A DNA stretch of 64,000 nt from Pseudodesulfovibrio cashew (GCF_009762795.1 NZ_CP046400.1:186001-250000), one strand, 5' to 3'; numbered from the stretch's first letter, positions 52,893-62,829 are shown. Notes: generated from the sequence alone by a model not told the origin. Translations and numbers: made by a program.

Positions 52893-55280
52893 ATGCAAGC
52901 CGCAACCCGAATCGACTTTCCCGCCCTGACCGAAAACCTGGCCTCGGCCCACCGTGAGGGCCGGAACTTTCTCTATGAATATGAAGTATACGACTTCCTG
53001 GCCAACCTCGGCTCGGAGACTCCACCCCGCTGCCATCTGGTGGAACGCGGCGAACACGTGGCGGACGAGAAGATCCTTTCCCTGCCCGGTGACAAGGCGG
53101 TACTCAAGATCGTTTCTCCCGCCCTGCCGCACAAGACCGAGGTAGGCGGCGTGCGCATCGTGGACAAGGAGCCCAACAAGGTCCGCTCCGCCATCAGGCG
53201 CATGCTCTACGAGGTGCCGGAGAACGCGGCCATGTGGATCGAGCGGAACAAGGACGTGGCCCACGAAGCCTATCTCGGGCTCTCGGGGGACGAACTGGTG
53301 CAGGCCATCGCCGATGACATCCGGGGCGTGCTTCAGGTCCAGTTCATGCCGCCCGACTCAGAGGCCTTCGGCAACGAGCTGATCGTGGGCCTGCGCAACA
53401 CCCGCGAGTTCGGCACGATTATCAGCGCCGGGCTCGGCGGCACCGACACCGAGCTGTACGCCAGGCGATTCCGCAAGGGACAGGCCATCGTGGCCGCCTC
53501 GGTGGAGATGATCGACGGCGGCGGATTCTTCGAGCTGTTCAAGCGGACCATCTCCTACCGCAAGCTGGCGGGACTGACGCGCGGCCAGCGGCGCATCGTC
53601 ACGGACGAACAGATCGTGGAGTGTTTCAGCGCCTTCATCGAGGTGGGACGACATTTTTCGTCCGGCAACCCCGACGCGCCCTTTGTCATTGAAGAGTTGG
53701 AAATCAACCCGTTTGCCTTCACCGACTACCTGATGATCCCCCTGGATGGGCTCTGCCGCTTCTCCCTGCCCGGCGATGCCCCGTCATCCAGGCCTGTACA
53801 CAAGATACGTTCCATCGTCGCGCCGGAGACCATCGGCGTGGTTGGCGTGTCATCCAGCCGGATGAACTTTGGGCGGCTCATCCTCAAGAACGTCCTCGAC
53901 GCGGGTTTTGCGCGGGAAAAAGTGTTCGTGATCAAGCCGGACGCGGACGAGGTGGACGGCGTGCGCTGTGTACCGGACCTGCACTCCCTGCCGGAACCGC
54001 TGGACCTGTTCGTGGTGGCAGTGCCAGCGCCTCACGTCCCGGCCATCGTGGACGAGGTGCTGGATACGGGCCGGGCCGAGGCCGTGCTCCTCATTCCGGG
54101 CGGCATGGGCGAGACCGAGGAAAGCCGCGAGCGGGCCGCCGAGTTAACCGAGCGGATGCGCAAGGCGCATGAAACCGGCGGCGGACCAGTCTTCCTGGGC
54201 GGCAACAGCATGGGCGTAGTCTCGCATCCTGGCCGGTACGACACCTGGTTCATCCCCGAGAACAAGTTTCCCAAATCCCACGGCAAGCCCTACAAACGGG
54301 CCGCGCTCATCTCCCAGTCTGGGGCGTTCATGCTCACCAGACTGGCCCAGTGCCCGGAGATCGAGCCCGCCTACATGCTCTCCATGGGCAACCAGAACGA
54401 TCTGACCCTGGGCGACATGGCCCGCTACTTCAAGGACGCGGACGACGTGGACGTCATCGCTGTCTATGCCGAAGGATTCAAGGACCTGGACGGGCTGGCT
54501 TTCTGCCGGGCGGTGCGCGAAGCCGTGCTGGCAGGCAAGGACGTAATCTTCTACAAAGCGGGCCGGACCCCGGAGGGCAAAGTTGCCACGGCCGGGCATA
54601 CGGCCTCCCTGGCCGGGGATTACATGGTCTGTGAGTCCTGCGTGCGCGAAGCCGGGGCCATCGTGGCCCGGAGCTTTACTGAATTTCAAAACCTGGTCCT
54701 GCTGGCCCAGCGGCTGCATGGCAAGACAATCGCAGGCAACCGGCTGGCGGCTCTTTCGGCCGCAGGCTTCGAGGCCGTAGGCATGGCCGACTCCATCGAA
54801 TCGGACGATTTCGCCATGCGCCTGGCCCCGTTGCGGCGCGAGACCCGCGACCGCCTGGCCGCGCTGTTCGAGCGAAAACGCCTGTCAGGACTGGTCACCC
54901 CCCGCAACCCCCTGGACGTCACCCCGGCGGCGGACGACGAGACTCACGCCGAAGCGGCCCGGGCCCTTTGCCAGGACCCCGGCGTGGACGCGGTTGTGCT
55001 GGGGCTGGTACCCATGTCCCCCTCCCTGGACGCGGTGGCGGATACCTGCGGTGCCTCGGAGCGGGTCGAGACCATCGTCCCCCTGCTCGCGGCCCTGGCG
55101 GCAGAAAGCGACACGCCGCTGGTCTGCGTGGTGGACGCCGGCAGGCTCTACGAGGGGCTGATCCGGCGGCTCATGGAGGCGGACATTCCGGTCTTCCGCT
55201 CGTCCGACCGGGGCGTGGCAGCCCTGAGCCAGTACATCGAGGGCAGGCTCCATGCCGCCCGACTGCGTGATGAGAGCTAA
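52893..55280 (+). CDS. Acyl-CoA synthetase (NDP-forming) with permuted domain order
   Basis: A 795-aa protein. Residues about 15-270 are an ATP-grasp_5 domain (AVLKIVSPALPHKTEVGGVR, FEIEELEINPF-like VIEELEINPF). Then a CoA-binding domain (about 305-400: IGVVGVSSSRMNFGRLILKN) and a succinyl-CoA-ligase-like domain with the phospho-His loop ATAGHTASLAGD (His569). The common archaeal-type order is CoA-binding first and ATP-grasp last, so here the order is reversed. Reaction: acyl-CoA plus NDP and Pi to acid, CoA and NTP, or the reverse; substrate unknown. Divergent from ychF. Confidence 0.85.
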   Translation: MQAATRIDFPALTENLASAHREGRNFLYEYEVYDFLANLGSETPPRCHLVERGEHVADEKILSLPGDKAVLKIVSPALPHKTEVGGVRIVDKEPNKVRSAIRRMLYEVPENAAMWIERNKDVAHEAYLGLSGDELVQAIADDIRGVLQVQFMPPDSEAFGNELIVGLRNTREFGTIISAGLGGTDTELYARRFRKGQAIVAASVEMIDGGGFFELFKRTISYRKLAGLTRGQRRIVTDEQIVECFSAFIEVGRHFSSGNPDAPFVIEELEINPFAFTDYLMIPLDGLCRFSLPGDAPSSRPVHKIRSIVAPETIGVVGVSSSRMNFGRLILKNVLDAGFAREKVFVIKPDADEVDGVRCVPDLHSLPEPLDLFVVAVPAPHVPAIVDEVLDTGRAEAVLLIPGGMGETEESRERAAELTERMRKAHETGGGPVFLGGNSMGVVSHPGRYDTWFIPENKFPKSHGKPYKRAALISQSGAFMLTRLAQCPEIEPAYMLSMGNQNDLTLGDMARYFKDADDVDVIAVYAEGFKDLDGLAFCRAVREAVLAGKDVIFYKAGRTPEGKVATAGHTASLAGDYMVCESCVREAGAIVARSFTEFQNLVLLAQRLHGKTIAGNRLAALSAAGFEAVGMADSIESDDFAMRLAPLRRETRDRLAALFERKRLSGLVTPRNPLDVTPAADDETHAEAARALCQDPGVDAVVLGLVPMSPSLDAVADTCGASERVETIVPLLAALAAESDTPLVCVVDAGRLYEGLIRRLMEADIPVFRSSDRGVAALSQYIEGRLHAARLRDES

Positions 55281-55291
55281 CCGGAGGCCAT

Positions 55292-55326
55292 AAAAATCGC
55301 CCGTCCCCGAAGACCGGAGACGGGCG
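55292..55326 (-). terminator. Rho-independent terminator of the disaccharide genes
   Basis: On the minus strand an 8-bp stem GCCCGTC/GACGGGC extended by CCGG pairs is followed by ATTTTT. It may also act for the convergent acyl-CoA synthetase gene. Confidence 0.8.
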
Positions 55327-55348
55327 CATACTTTAGCACTTCCGACCG

Positions 55349-58300
55349 CTAGCGCCGAGCCTCAACCGTCATGCCGGGCTTGAGGTTGTACTTCTTGCCG
55401 AATATCTCCACGGGCACGAGCTTGTCGCCCTTGTGGTAGGCGGTCATGTTCACGCGGTCCTGATCAATGACCAGATCGAACCAGATTTTCTTCCAGGAGA
55501 AATTGAGGTGCATCTCGCCCCAGTGGGCGGGCAGATCGGGGTCCACCTTCATGGGGGTGGAGGAAAGGTTCAGCCCGGCGAAATCCTGCTTGAGCACTTC
55601 CAGGGTTCCGGCCATGACGCCGGTATGGACGCCCTCGATGGTCGTGCCGCCCTGGGTATCGTAGATATCGCTCCGCATTGCCTCCATGAACCAATCCCAC
55701 GATATTTCACTAGGATATATGTACTTCGAAATAACCGCGTGAACGACCTTGGAAAGGGTTGAACCATGGCTCGTCCGCTGTTCGTAGAAGTCGTAGTTGG
55801 CCTTGAGGAGCTTGAGTGGATCGTCCACCTTGTGGCCAAGTTGGGTCAGGATGCGGGCCACCTCCTCGGGTTCAAGCACGTACCAGGTCATCAGGGTGTC
55901 TGCCTGCTTGGCCACCTTGTAGTTGTCCGGGTTGTCGCCTTCGGCCTTGAGGATGCGGTCCATGCGGTGGATGGAATAGAACCGCTTGCGGTAGCTCTCC
56001 CAGTCCAGCTCCTTGAGGTCCATGTAGCCTTCGAACTGGGGAATGATGCCCTCTTCGGTCAACGCCACGTTGAGCTTGGTAGTCATCTCCCGCCACTTGC
56101 CGATCTCCTCGTCCGTGAGGCCTATGGTCTTGCGAATCTTGGCCAGAGGCTTGGCAGGTATCTCCTCCAGTATCTCAAGCGACCTTTCCAGGAGCCAGAC
56201 CACCATGATGTTGGTGTAGGCATTGTCGGTGAGGCCGTGCACGCCGCTGCCCGGCAGGGCCTCATGGAACTCGTCGGGGCCCATGACCCCGCTGATGTGA
56301 TACTTGTCCGTGTCCTCGTCGCGAGTGGCGATGCTGCTCCAGAACCGTGCGATGTCGAGCATCATCTCAGCCCCGTACTCGCGGAGAAACGTTTTGTCAC
56401 CGGTCCAGGAAACGTAGCGCCAGGCATTGACGAAGACCGCGATGGACACATGCCGCTGGTTGCGGGAGAGGTCCGGCCCCCAGTCCTTGGCCTCCGGGTT
56501 GTAGTGGACCTCCTGGGTCTCCTCGGTGCCGTCATCCGCAGTCTGCCACGGGAACATGGCCCCGGAGTAGCCGTTCTCCCTGGCGTATTCCCTGGCGGCA
56601 TCCAGCCGGTTGTAGCGGTACAAGAGCAGTGACCGGGATATCTCCGGAAAGTTGGAATCGAAGAACGGGAGGATGTAGAGCTCGTCCCAGAAGATGTGCC
56701 CCCGGTAGGCTTCGCCGTGCAGGCCGCGCGCGGGCATGCCCGCGTCCAGGTCCACGTTGTGCGGCGAGGCCGTAACCAGAAGATGGTAGACATGCAGCCT
56801 GAGCACCCGCTGGACGAGGCGATCGCCCGTGACCCGGATGTCCGCCTTCTGCCAGAGCGACTTCCAGCTCTTGGCACTGGGGCCGTATACCCCCTGGTAA
56901 GTGCGGACCTTGGCCAGCGTGTCCAGGCACATATCCTTCAGGTTGCCCGGAGTGCGGTCCAGAGAGGTCCGCACACACACAAATTTCTCCAGCGCGTAGC
57001 GGGTGTTCTCCTGAGCGTGAATCTGCACCTCCTCGGACACCCGGCTGCGGTTCTGGGTCACGGTCTTGATCGGAGTCAGGGGCTTGCCATCCTCCATTAT
57101 CACGGTCTTGGAGGCCATGACGATCTGGTAGCGGGAATGCGTGGTCTCCATGTGCAGGTAGATGCCGTCGCCCGCCTTGCCCGCCGAGACTCGGCAGAGA
57201 TGATGCATGTTGAGGGAGGAGTAGCGGGCCACTCCGCCATTTTCCACGTTGCCGTCCAGGGAGGAGCGGAAGGTCAGCTTGCCCGAATAGTTGAGCGGCG
57301 TAATGCCGAAATTGAGGGCGCACAAGTGCGGGTCCGCCATGGAGGCCACCCGGCGGGAGGCAATGCGCGTGATCCGCCCCACCTGGTCCTTGACGACCAT
57401 GAACCGTTCCATGACTCCTTCCCGCATATTCAGTTGATGGCAATAGCTGAGGATTTCCATGTCGAACGGACTGGCGAACTCGCCGTTGCCTATCTTGAAC
57501 TCCACGGGCAACCAGTTCGGACAATTGACGAGATCATTGTTCCATATCTCACGGCCCTGAACCTTGCTCGGAGTCTTGTTGAAGATGCCCGCTATGTATG
57601 TTCCGGGATAGAAATTGAAGCCCGCGCAGGCGCACTCGGAAGCACCGCGCGTGCCAAGGTAGCCGTTGCCCACGGTGGTCAAGGTCTCGCGAAGTTTTTC
57701 GTCACCAGGATCAAAGCCGGAGTAGGTCAGGAACCAGTCGTCAGTGGCCATGCCGGTCTCGAACCACTCCTCGAAGTCCTGGACCGTGATCTCGCCCAGA
57801 TCGGAGACGACCATGTCCGCGCCGAAGCGCAACAGCATCTCGCCCTGAACGTTTCGGGCGACGCCGAGGGTCAGGCCGAAGTTGCCCGCGCGTCCGGCCT
57901 GGACTCCTGAAATGGCGTCCTCAACCACCACGCACTCGCCAGGATTGAGCCCAAGATTCCTGGCAGCTTCAACAAAGATATCCGGGTCCGGCTTTCCCTT
58001 GAGCTTGTGCTCGGCCGAATACACGCCGTCCACCTGGGCCTGGAACACATCCTCGAGCCCGGCCAGTTGGAGGACCAACTGGCAGTTGCGGCTGGAGGTG
58101 GCCACCGCCACTTTGATGCCGTATCCCTTGAGTTCCTCGATCAACGCCACCGAGGTCTGGAACACCTCCGGCCCCTCGGTGCGCAGGATGTCCTGAAAGA
58201 GTTCATTCTTGCGGTTGCCGATGCCGCAGATGGAATCCAGGCTCGGCGGGTCCTCGGGATCGCCCGGGGGCAGTTGCACGTTGCGCGACTTCAGGAAACT

Positions 58301-58516
58301 CAAAACGCCCTCGAAGCGGGGCTTGCCGTCCACGTAGTTCTGGTAGTCGTTGGTCCGGTCAAAGGGTTCGAAGCGCAGGTTCTTCTCCTCCGCGCGCTTC
58401 TTGAGAAATTCGTTGAACGCGGTCTCCCACGCCTGGGCATGCACCTTGGCCGTACGGGTGATGACACCATCCAGATCGAAAATCACGCCTTTGAGGGTAA
58501 TTGCAGACACGGTCAC
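55349..58516 (-). CDS. HAD phosphatase/phosphomutase fused to GH65 glycosidase or phosphorylase
   Basis: A 1055-aa fusion. Residues 1-255 form a beta-phosphoglucomutase-like HAD domain: nucleophile motif FDLDGVITRTAKVHAQAW (Asp14, Asp16), KLKGKPDPDIF and VVEDAISGVQAG. Residues about 262-1050 are GH65 (trehalose/maltose/kojibiose phosphorylase family): the catalytic-acid motif GPDEFHE near 741-747, and DELYILPFF and GMPARGLHGEAYRGHIFWDE before it. The pair would split a disaccharide or its phosphate and convert the released sugar phosphate. The next gene upstream encodes another HAD phosphatase. Minus-strand operon, 34 bases between them. Confidence 0.92.
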   Translation of the reverse strand: MTVSAITLKGVIFDLDGVITRTAKVHAQAWETAFNEFLKKRAEEKNLRFEPFDRTNDYQNYVDGKPRFEGVLSFLKSRNVQLPPGDPEDPPSLDSICGIGNRKNELFQDILRTEGPEVFQTSVALIEELKGYGIKVAVATSSRNCQLVLQLAGLEDVFQAQVDGVYSAEHKLKGKPDPDIFVEAARNLGLNPGECVVVEDAISGVQAGRAGNFGLTLGVARNVQGEMLLRFGADMVVSDLGEITVQDFEEWFETGMATDDWFLTYSGFDPGDEKLRETLTTVGNGYLGTRGASECACAGFNFYPGTYIAGIFNKTPSKVQGREIWNNDLVNCPNWLPVEFKIGNGEFASPFDMEILSYCHQLNMREGVMERFMVVKDQVGRITRIASRRVASMADPHLCALNFGITPLNYSGKLTFRSSLDGNVENGGVARYSSLNMHHLCRVSAGKAGDGIYLHMETTHSRYQIVMASKTVIMEDGKPLTPIKTVTQNRSRVSEEVQIHAQENTRYALEKFVCVRTSLDRTPGNLKDMCLDTLAKVRTYQGVYGPSAKSWKSLWQKADIRVTGDRLVQRVLRLHVYHLLVTASPHNVDLDAGMPARGLHGEAYRGHIFWDELYILPFFDSNFPEISRSLLLYRYNRLDAAREYARENGYSGAMFPWQTADDGTEETQEVHYNPEAKDWGPDLSRNQRHVSIAVFVNAWRYVSWTGDKTFLREYGAEMMLDIARFWSSIATRDEDTDKYHISGVMGPDEFHEALPGSGVHGLTDNAYTNIMVVWLLERSLEILEEIPAKPLAKIRKTIGLTDEEIGKWREMTTKLNVALTEEGIIPQFEGYMDLKELDWESYRKRFYSIHRMDRILKAEGDNPDNYKVAKQADTLMTWYVLEPEEVARILTQLGHKVDDPLKLLKANYDFYEQRTSHGSTLSKVVHAVISKYIYPSEISWDWFMEAMRSDIYDTQGGTTIEGVHTGVMAGTLEVLKQDFAGLNLSSTPMKVDPDLPAHWGEMHLNFSWKKIWFDLVIDQDRVNMTAYHKGDKLVPVEIFGKKYNLKPGMTVEARR

Positions 58517-58550
58517 TCCTTCACGCTTGATTGACGTCGATCATTCCGGG

Positions 58551-59747
58551 CTAGAGCGTGCCCAGAATGGTCACCAACATATCCGGCTGCGGCACGATGA
58601 GCGCGTTGCGGCTCAGGCCGGTCACCCGTTTCGCCAGTTCCTCGTTTTCCGTTACATAGATGGCCCTTGCCTCCGGGGTAAGCTCCAGGGCCGCTTCCAG
58701 CATGGGCACGTCGCTGCCGGTGTCGCCGCAGATGAGATGGGGCCCCCGGAACATGTCCAGGCCCAACTCGCTGTTCAGGAAGCCGACACCATCTCCCTTG
58801 TCGAAATCCTTGAGTCCGTCCCCGCCCGTTTCAATGGTCAGGATGATCTCCACGTCCAGCCCGGTGTCCTCAATGCGGAAGTTCAATCCATCGGGGTCCA
58901 GTTCGGCGACCAACGACTCCAAAGTCCGAAGAAACGCCTCGGACTCGGCGGGATCGATGGACTTCCCGATGTCCTGGCGGGCCACGGTGGACTGGCCGAA
59001 CTTGAATTGCAGCCCCGAGCCGATGAGCGAAAACTTTTCGTAGGAGGGTTCCCGGAGCAACGCATCAAGACGGACGTTGAGCACATCAATGGCATCCTGC
59101 TTGTCACGAGAAATGGGCAGACGGCGGACCCGCCCCTCCCTGTCCAGGCACTCCCGCCCCTTGGATGCGGCGTAATAGAACTGCCCCTCCGGGTTGACCG
59201 AGATGTGGATCAGGCCGTCCAGGGGGGCCGAGGTCAGGATAATCGGCTGCTGCACCCTTTCCCGTGCGAAGCGAGAGAGGAAAACCGCGTTGTACACGGA
59301 CTGGATGGAGGTGAGATACCGGGCGCAGTAGTTGTTGATGGTCCCGTCGCGGTCGGAGACAAGGCAGTTGAGCTCCAGGCCGCGCAACAACTCATGACCT
59401 GCGGCCACCCGCTCGTCGAAACCGGGATGCAGGTCCGCAAGCAGGTCCAGAAAGGTCTCCTCGCCCTCCTCCAAATAAAAGACATCCTTGCGCAACTCAT
59501 TGATTTCGTAATCCATGTCCAGGGAAACACTGCGCTCTCCATCCAGGGAGAGGGTCTTTCTGCCGTCCTGCTCAGGGATGTCCTCCAGAGTGGACAGCGC
59601 ATTGGACAGGGCTGTCACCGCCTCCTCGTCCACACGCCTGTCGGCCAGGATGTTGCCCACCGCCCGGTAGCGCACCTCGCGGGTGACGTCCATGAGCGCG
59701 TAGAAATCCCTGAGGGTTTGCAATTCCGTCTGTTCGATCTCCGCCAT
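58551..59747 (-). CDS. HAD-superfamily sugar phosphatase (trehalose-6-phosphatase-like)
   Basis: A 398-aa protein. After a helical N-terminal region of about 120 residues, the HAD motif I is LVSDRDGTINNY (Asp near residue 130), motif II is around IILTSAP, and motif IV is GDTGSDVPML near 335. The length and insert (GRECLDREGRVRRLPIS) resemble trehalose-6-phosphate phosphatases that carry an extra N-terminal domain. Context with the GH65 fusion suggests trehalose or a related compatible solute; inference. Confidence 0.78.
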   Translation of the reverse strand: MAEIEQTELQTLRDFYALMDVTREVRYRAVGNILADRRVDEEAVTALSNALSTLEDIPEQDGRKTLSLDGERSVSLDMDYEINELRKDVFYLEEGEETFLDLLADLHPGFDERVAAGHELLRGLELNCLVSDRDGTINNYCARYLTSIQSVYNAVFLSRFARERVQQPIILTSAPLDGLIHISVNPEGQFYYAASKGRECLDREGRVRRLPISRDKQDAIDVLNVRLDALLREPSYEKFSLIGSGLQFKFGQSTVARQDIGKSIDPAESEAFLRTLESLVAELDPDGLNFRIEDTGLDVEIILTIETGGDGLKDFDKGDGVGFLNSELGLDMFRGPHLICGDTGSDVPMLEAALELTPEARAIYVTENEELAKRVTGLSRNALIVPQPDMLVTILGTL

Positions 59748-59757
59748 GATTCCCTTC

Positions 59758-61173
59758 CTAGTAATTCACCTGCACGGTGTAGTTGACTGTCATCGGCTTC
59801 CCATCGGGTGTCGGCGGGACCTCCAGCGCAAACTGGAGAGTGGCTCCATCGCGCCGGGTGTGCTCCCGATCGGCGGTCAGCACCTTCCACTGGCCCGGAT
59901 AGACGTCGCGCAGAAGCAGGGCCTGCTTCTCCTTGCTGCCGTTGCGGACCTCGATCCGCCATGACATCTGATAGCTCTGCTTGCCGAGCTTCTGAAACTC
60001 GGCCTGGGTGCGCGTGACGCTCAGGTCGAAGGCGCGACCCAGAGGAAGCCGGACTTCGCCCCCTACAGGGGAGTGCCCCACACGGGTCTCTCCGGCCAGA
60101 AGCAGTGCCCCGTCACCGGCGGGCTTGAAGACCCGTACCAAACCGGCGGGCATGGGCTGGCCGAGCCCTCCCGCCTCAGTGTTTTCAAGAAGATAGGCGA
60201 ACTCCACGTTCTGCCGGACCTCGTCCCGCAACTGGCTCCCTGCCCTGTAGGTGGAAACCAGTTCCCGACGGGCCTTCACCGAAGGCGCGGAAAACAGGGC
60301 TATCTGCCGCATGCCCGATTCGGTCAGGGAAACCGGCTCCGGGATGGTGTAGACGTGATACTGCGTAAACTCTTCGCGCACCGGGGCTGATTCCATGGAG
60401 TCCGCCTCGGCGCTCTTCATCATGACCGCGCGGGCCATGGCAGGACGGGGAGCCGCGTTCTCACGACGGACCTCACCGGCCACCAGCTTCAGCCTCGCTC
60501 CGGAAAAAGCCCGTCCCGAGGAATTGGATACCGTGGCCCAGGCGCTCAGCGAGGCCGACTGCCCGGCGCCATCCAGGACCAGGGTATAATCAGCGCGCCA
60601 GTTCAGGCCGGACATGAGATAGCTGAGCTCCACGTCGCGTTTGCCCGCCGAGCCGCTCTCCGCAGTCAGGGCCAGGGACGGCTCCTTTTGCAGATCCTTG
60701 GGCAGTTCAGGGAAAAGCAGCGCGTCGTACTTGCCCACGTAGACCTCGTTGCCCACGAGAAAAACCGGCCCCTCCGCCATGGAGGCCAGGGTCGCCTTGC
60801 GCAGGATGCGCGCATCGGCCCCGGAGGGATCGGGCATGACCACGGTCAGCTCCTTGCCCAGGTAGCGCTTGAGCAGATTGTGTTCGGTGATGGGAACAAA
60901 GCTGTACTGAAGCTCGCGCACGGTCATACCCTCGGCTGCGGCATGTACCGATGTGGGGTCGAGGGTTCCGGGCACATCCTTGAAGATGATGGAGGCCAGC
61001 CCTGCCGGCAGGTTCACCGACCTCGTCTCCTTCACCAGCGCCTGTCCCGAGTTGTAGACTGCCAGGTCGGCCCCCTTGATGTCGGCGGCCAGGGAGGCGG
61101 AAGTCATTGCCGAAAGCAACAGAAGCGGCAAGGCCAAGACACTGAGAACACAACAATATTTACGTCCGATCAT
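59758..61173 (-). CDS. Exported DUF4139-domain protein
   Basis: A 471-aa protein with a signal peptide (CCVLSVLALPLLLLSAMTSA). The family marks are AVYNSGQALVKETRSVNLPAG at the mature N-terminus, LNWRADYTLVLD near residue 190 and the C-terminal beta domain with WRIEVRNGSKEKQALLLRD. Probably a periplasmic or surface beta-sandwich protein; function unknown. GGAGG precedes the ATG at 61173; a longer frame to 61263 is leader. It lies ten bases upstream of the HAD phosphatase gene and may lead that operon. Confidence 0.85.
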   Translation of the reverse strand: MIGRKYCCVLSVLALPLLLLSAMTSASLAADIKGADLAVYNSGQALVKETRSVNLPAGLASIIFKDVPGTLDPTSVHAAAEGMTVRELQYSFVPITEHNLLKRYLGKELTVVMPDPSGADARILRKATLASMAEGPVFLVGNEVYVGKYDALLFPELPKDLQKEPSLALTAESGSAGKRDVELSYLMSGLNWRADYTLVLDGAGQSASLSAWATVSNSSGRAFSGARLKLVAGEVRRENAAPRPAMARAVMMKSAEADSMESAPVREEFTQYHVYTIPEPVSLTESGMRQIALFSAPSVKARRELVSTYRAGSQLRDEVRQNVEFAYLLENTEAGGLGQPMPAGLVRVFKPAGDGALLLAGETRVGHSPVGGEVRLPLGRAFDLSVTRTQAEFQKLGKQSYQMSWRIEVRNGSKEKQALLLRDVYPGQWKVLTADREHTRRDGATLQFALEVPPTPDGKPMTVNYTVQVNY

Positions 61174-61395
61174 TTTTCCTCCAAGAACGGGAGCTAGGCT
61201 CCCGGTGATTGTCATAGCATTGAAACTGTAGCCCATGTTACATTGGCCCGGACGGTTTTGCAAAATATTAACCCAAGTTATCTTTTCCCTTCATCAGCCA
61301 GGAGGAGCCGGTTCCGTTACGATTTGCTCGGGAAGGCTCTGCAGAGGCATTCTCCGCTCGCCATCTGTATGGATGTTTGATATGAGAAAACTGTC

Positions 61396-62376
61396 ATGAA
61401 GATTCTCATCGTCGATGATTGCCGAACCACGGCACTGCATCTGGCGGGACTCCTCAAACAGGCGGGATATGAGGACTCCGTCATCGTTCCCGGCTATGAA
61501 CAGGCCATCCTGACACTGACGGCCTGCAATGAGACGTCGGCTCAAGTAGACCTCATCCTCATGGACGTCTCCATGCCCGGCACCGACGGGATCGCCGCCA
61601 CCCTGACCATCAAATCCCAATACGACTTCGAGGATATTCCGATCATCATGGTCACCAGCCATGGCGAGGATGAAATCCTGGATCGCTCTTTTGCCGCTGG
61701 AGCATGCGACTTCATCGTCAAGCCCGTGGGCAGGGTTGAACTCAGGGCCAGAATCCGCTCGGCATTGCAACTGCGCAAGGAAATGCTCAGGCGGCATCGC
61801 CGGGAACGGGAGCTGGAACGGCTGGCAAGGGAGCTTGAAAAGATGTCCAACCTGGACGGGCTCACCGGGATCGCCAACCGGCGCTGCTTCGACGACACGC
61901 TGATCCAGGAGTGGGTGCGCACCGGACGGCTTGACGCCCCGCTTGGCCTGCTGATGATCGACATCGACCACTTCAAGCCCTACAACGACTCACTCGGCCA
62001 TGTGGTAGGCGACGGCTGCCTCTGCGCGGTGGCCAAGGTCATCCAGTCCGCCGTGCATCGGCCCGGCGACCTAGTGGCACGCTACGGCGGCGAGGAGTTC
62101 GCGGTAATCCTCCCGCATACGGACTACATGGGTGCCTGCGCCGTAGCCGAAAACATCCACGCCAACCTGGCTGAGCAGTGCATCCACCACCCCAGCTCAC
62201 CGGTTGAGGACTGCGTGACGGTCTCCATCGGCGTGGCCTCGGGCGTTCCCACCTGCGAGACAACCCCCGAGCATCTCCTCAACGCTGCGGACACGGCCCT
62301 GTACCAGGCCAAGCAAGCCGGACGGAACAGAACCGAATCAATGAATCTGGCCTGCAGAGACGACATTCGGCAATAA
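61396..62376 (+). CDS. Response regulator with diguanylate cyclase (GGDEF) output
   Basis: A 326-aa protein: receiver domain (1-120, phospho-Asp57 in LILMDVSMPGTDG), a coiled linker (RRHRRERELERLARELEKM), and a GGDEF domain with an intact GGEEF signature (residues 231-235). It therefore should synthesise cyclic-di-GMP when phosphorylated. No RxxD inhibitory site is obvious five residues before GGEEF. The partner kinase is not adjacent. Confidence 0.94.
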   Translation: MKILIVDDCRTTALHLAGLLKQAGYEDSVIVPGYEQAILTLTACNETSAQVDLILMDVSMPGTDGIAATLTIKSQYDFEDIPIIMVTSHGEDEILDRSFAAGACDFIVKPVGRVELRARIRSALQLRKEMLRRHRRERELERLARELEKMSNLDGLTGIANRRCFDDTLIQEWVRTGRLDAPLGLLMIDIDHFKPYNDSLGHVVGDGCLCAVAKVIQSAVHRPGDLVARYGGEEFAVILPHTDYMGACAVAENIHANLAEQCIHHPSSPVEDCVTVSIGVASGVPTCETTPEHLLNAADTALYQAKQAGRNRTESMNLACRDDIRQ

Positions 62377-62489
62377 CCCACTCTTCACACCGGAAAGGAC
62401 GGCGCCAGCGACAGCAGACGCCGCATCGGGTTCATCCGCTCCAGACCAAGATAAAACTCAACCGATGGGGAAACAGAAAATCCCAAAAG

Positions 62490-62530
62490 CGAACGCGGGG
62501 CGCCACCGTGCCGTTCGGCGTGCGCCCCGC
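62490..62530 (-). terminator. Probable terminator of the small zinc-ribbon gene
   Basis: Stem GCGGGGCG/CGCCCCGC around a 20-base loop, followed on the minus strand by GTTCGCTTTTGGGATTTT. The T-run is broken. Confidence 0.55.
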
Positions 62531-62602
62531 AGTCGACAGGGAAGGGGGAATGACGGGGTGAGGAACCGCCCGGAGGCGGACCCCGCCATGGGGATGTGCT
62601 TA

Positions 62603-62767
62603 TTATCGAAGAAAATGGATGGAGAGGTACGCTCCGCAGTGAGGGCAGACCTTGACCGGGGAAGGCTCGCCGTCATCACGCATGATGATTGCCTCCCAGG
62701 GAAGGAAACCGTCGAGGGTGTACTGGACCTTCAGCCTGTGACCACACTTGCAAAACCGTTCCTGCAT
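62603..62767 (-). CDS. Small zinc-ribbon protein, 54 aa
   Basis: A short gene below usual length cut-offs. It encodes a 54-aa protein with two zinc-knuckle halves, FCKCGHRL at residues 5-12 and VCPHCGAYL at 40-48, separated by 28 residues including DGFLPWEAIIM. The ribosome site is excellent: AGGAGG seven bases before the ATG. A TTGACA-N17-TTATTA promoter with a palindromic operator lies about 65 bases upstream. It could bind zinc, RNA or a protein partner; function unknown. Confidence 0.8.
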   Translation of the reverse strand: MQERFCKCGHRLKVQYTLDGFLPWEAIIMRDDGEPSPVKVCPHCGAYLSIHFLR

Positions 62768-62829
62768 GACTCTCCTCCTGATGTCGCGCCGTGGCGCGTT
62801 TAGTATCGTTCACAATCAACGTGAGTCAT

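Noticed and set aside
62465-62803. A 112-codon plus-strand frame
   Set aside because: Antisense to the 54-aa zinc-ribbon gene, which has the better ribosome site and clear zinc-ligand spacing.
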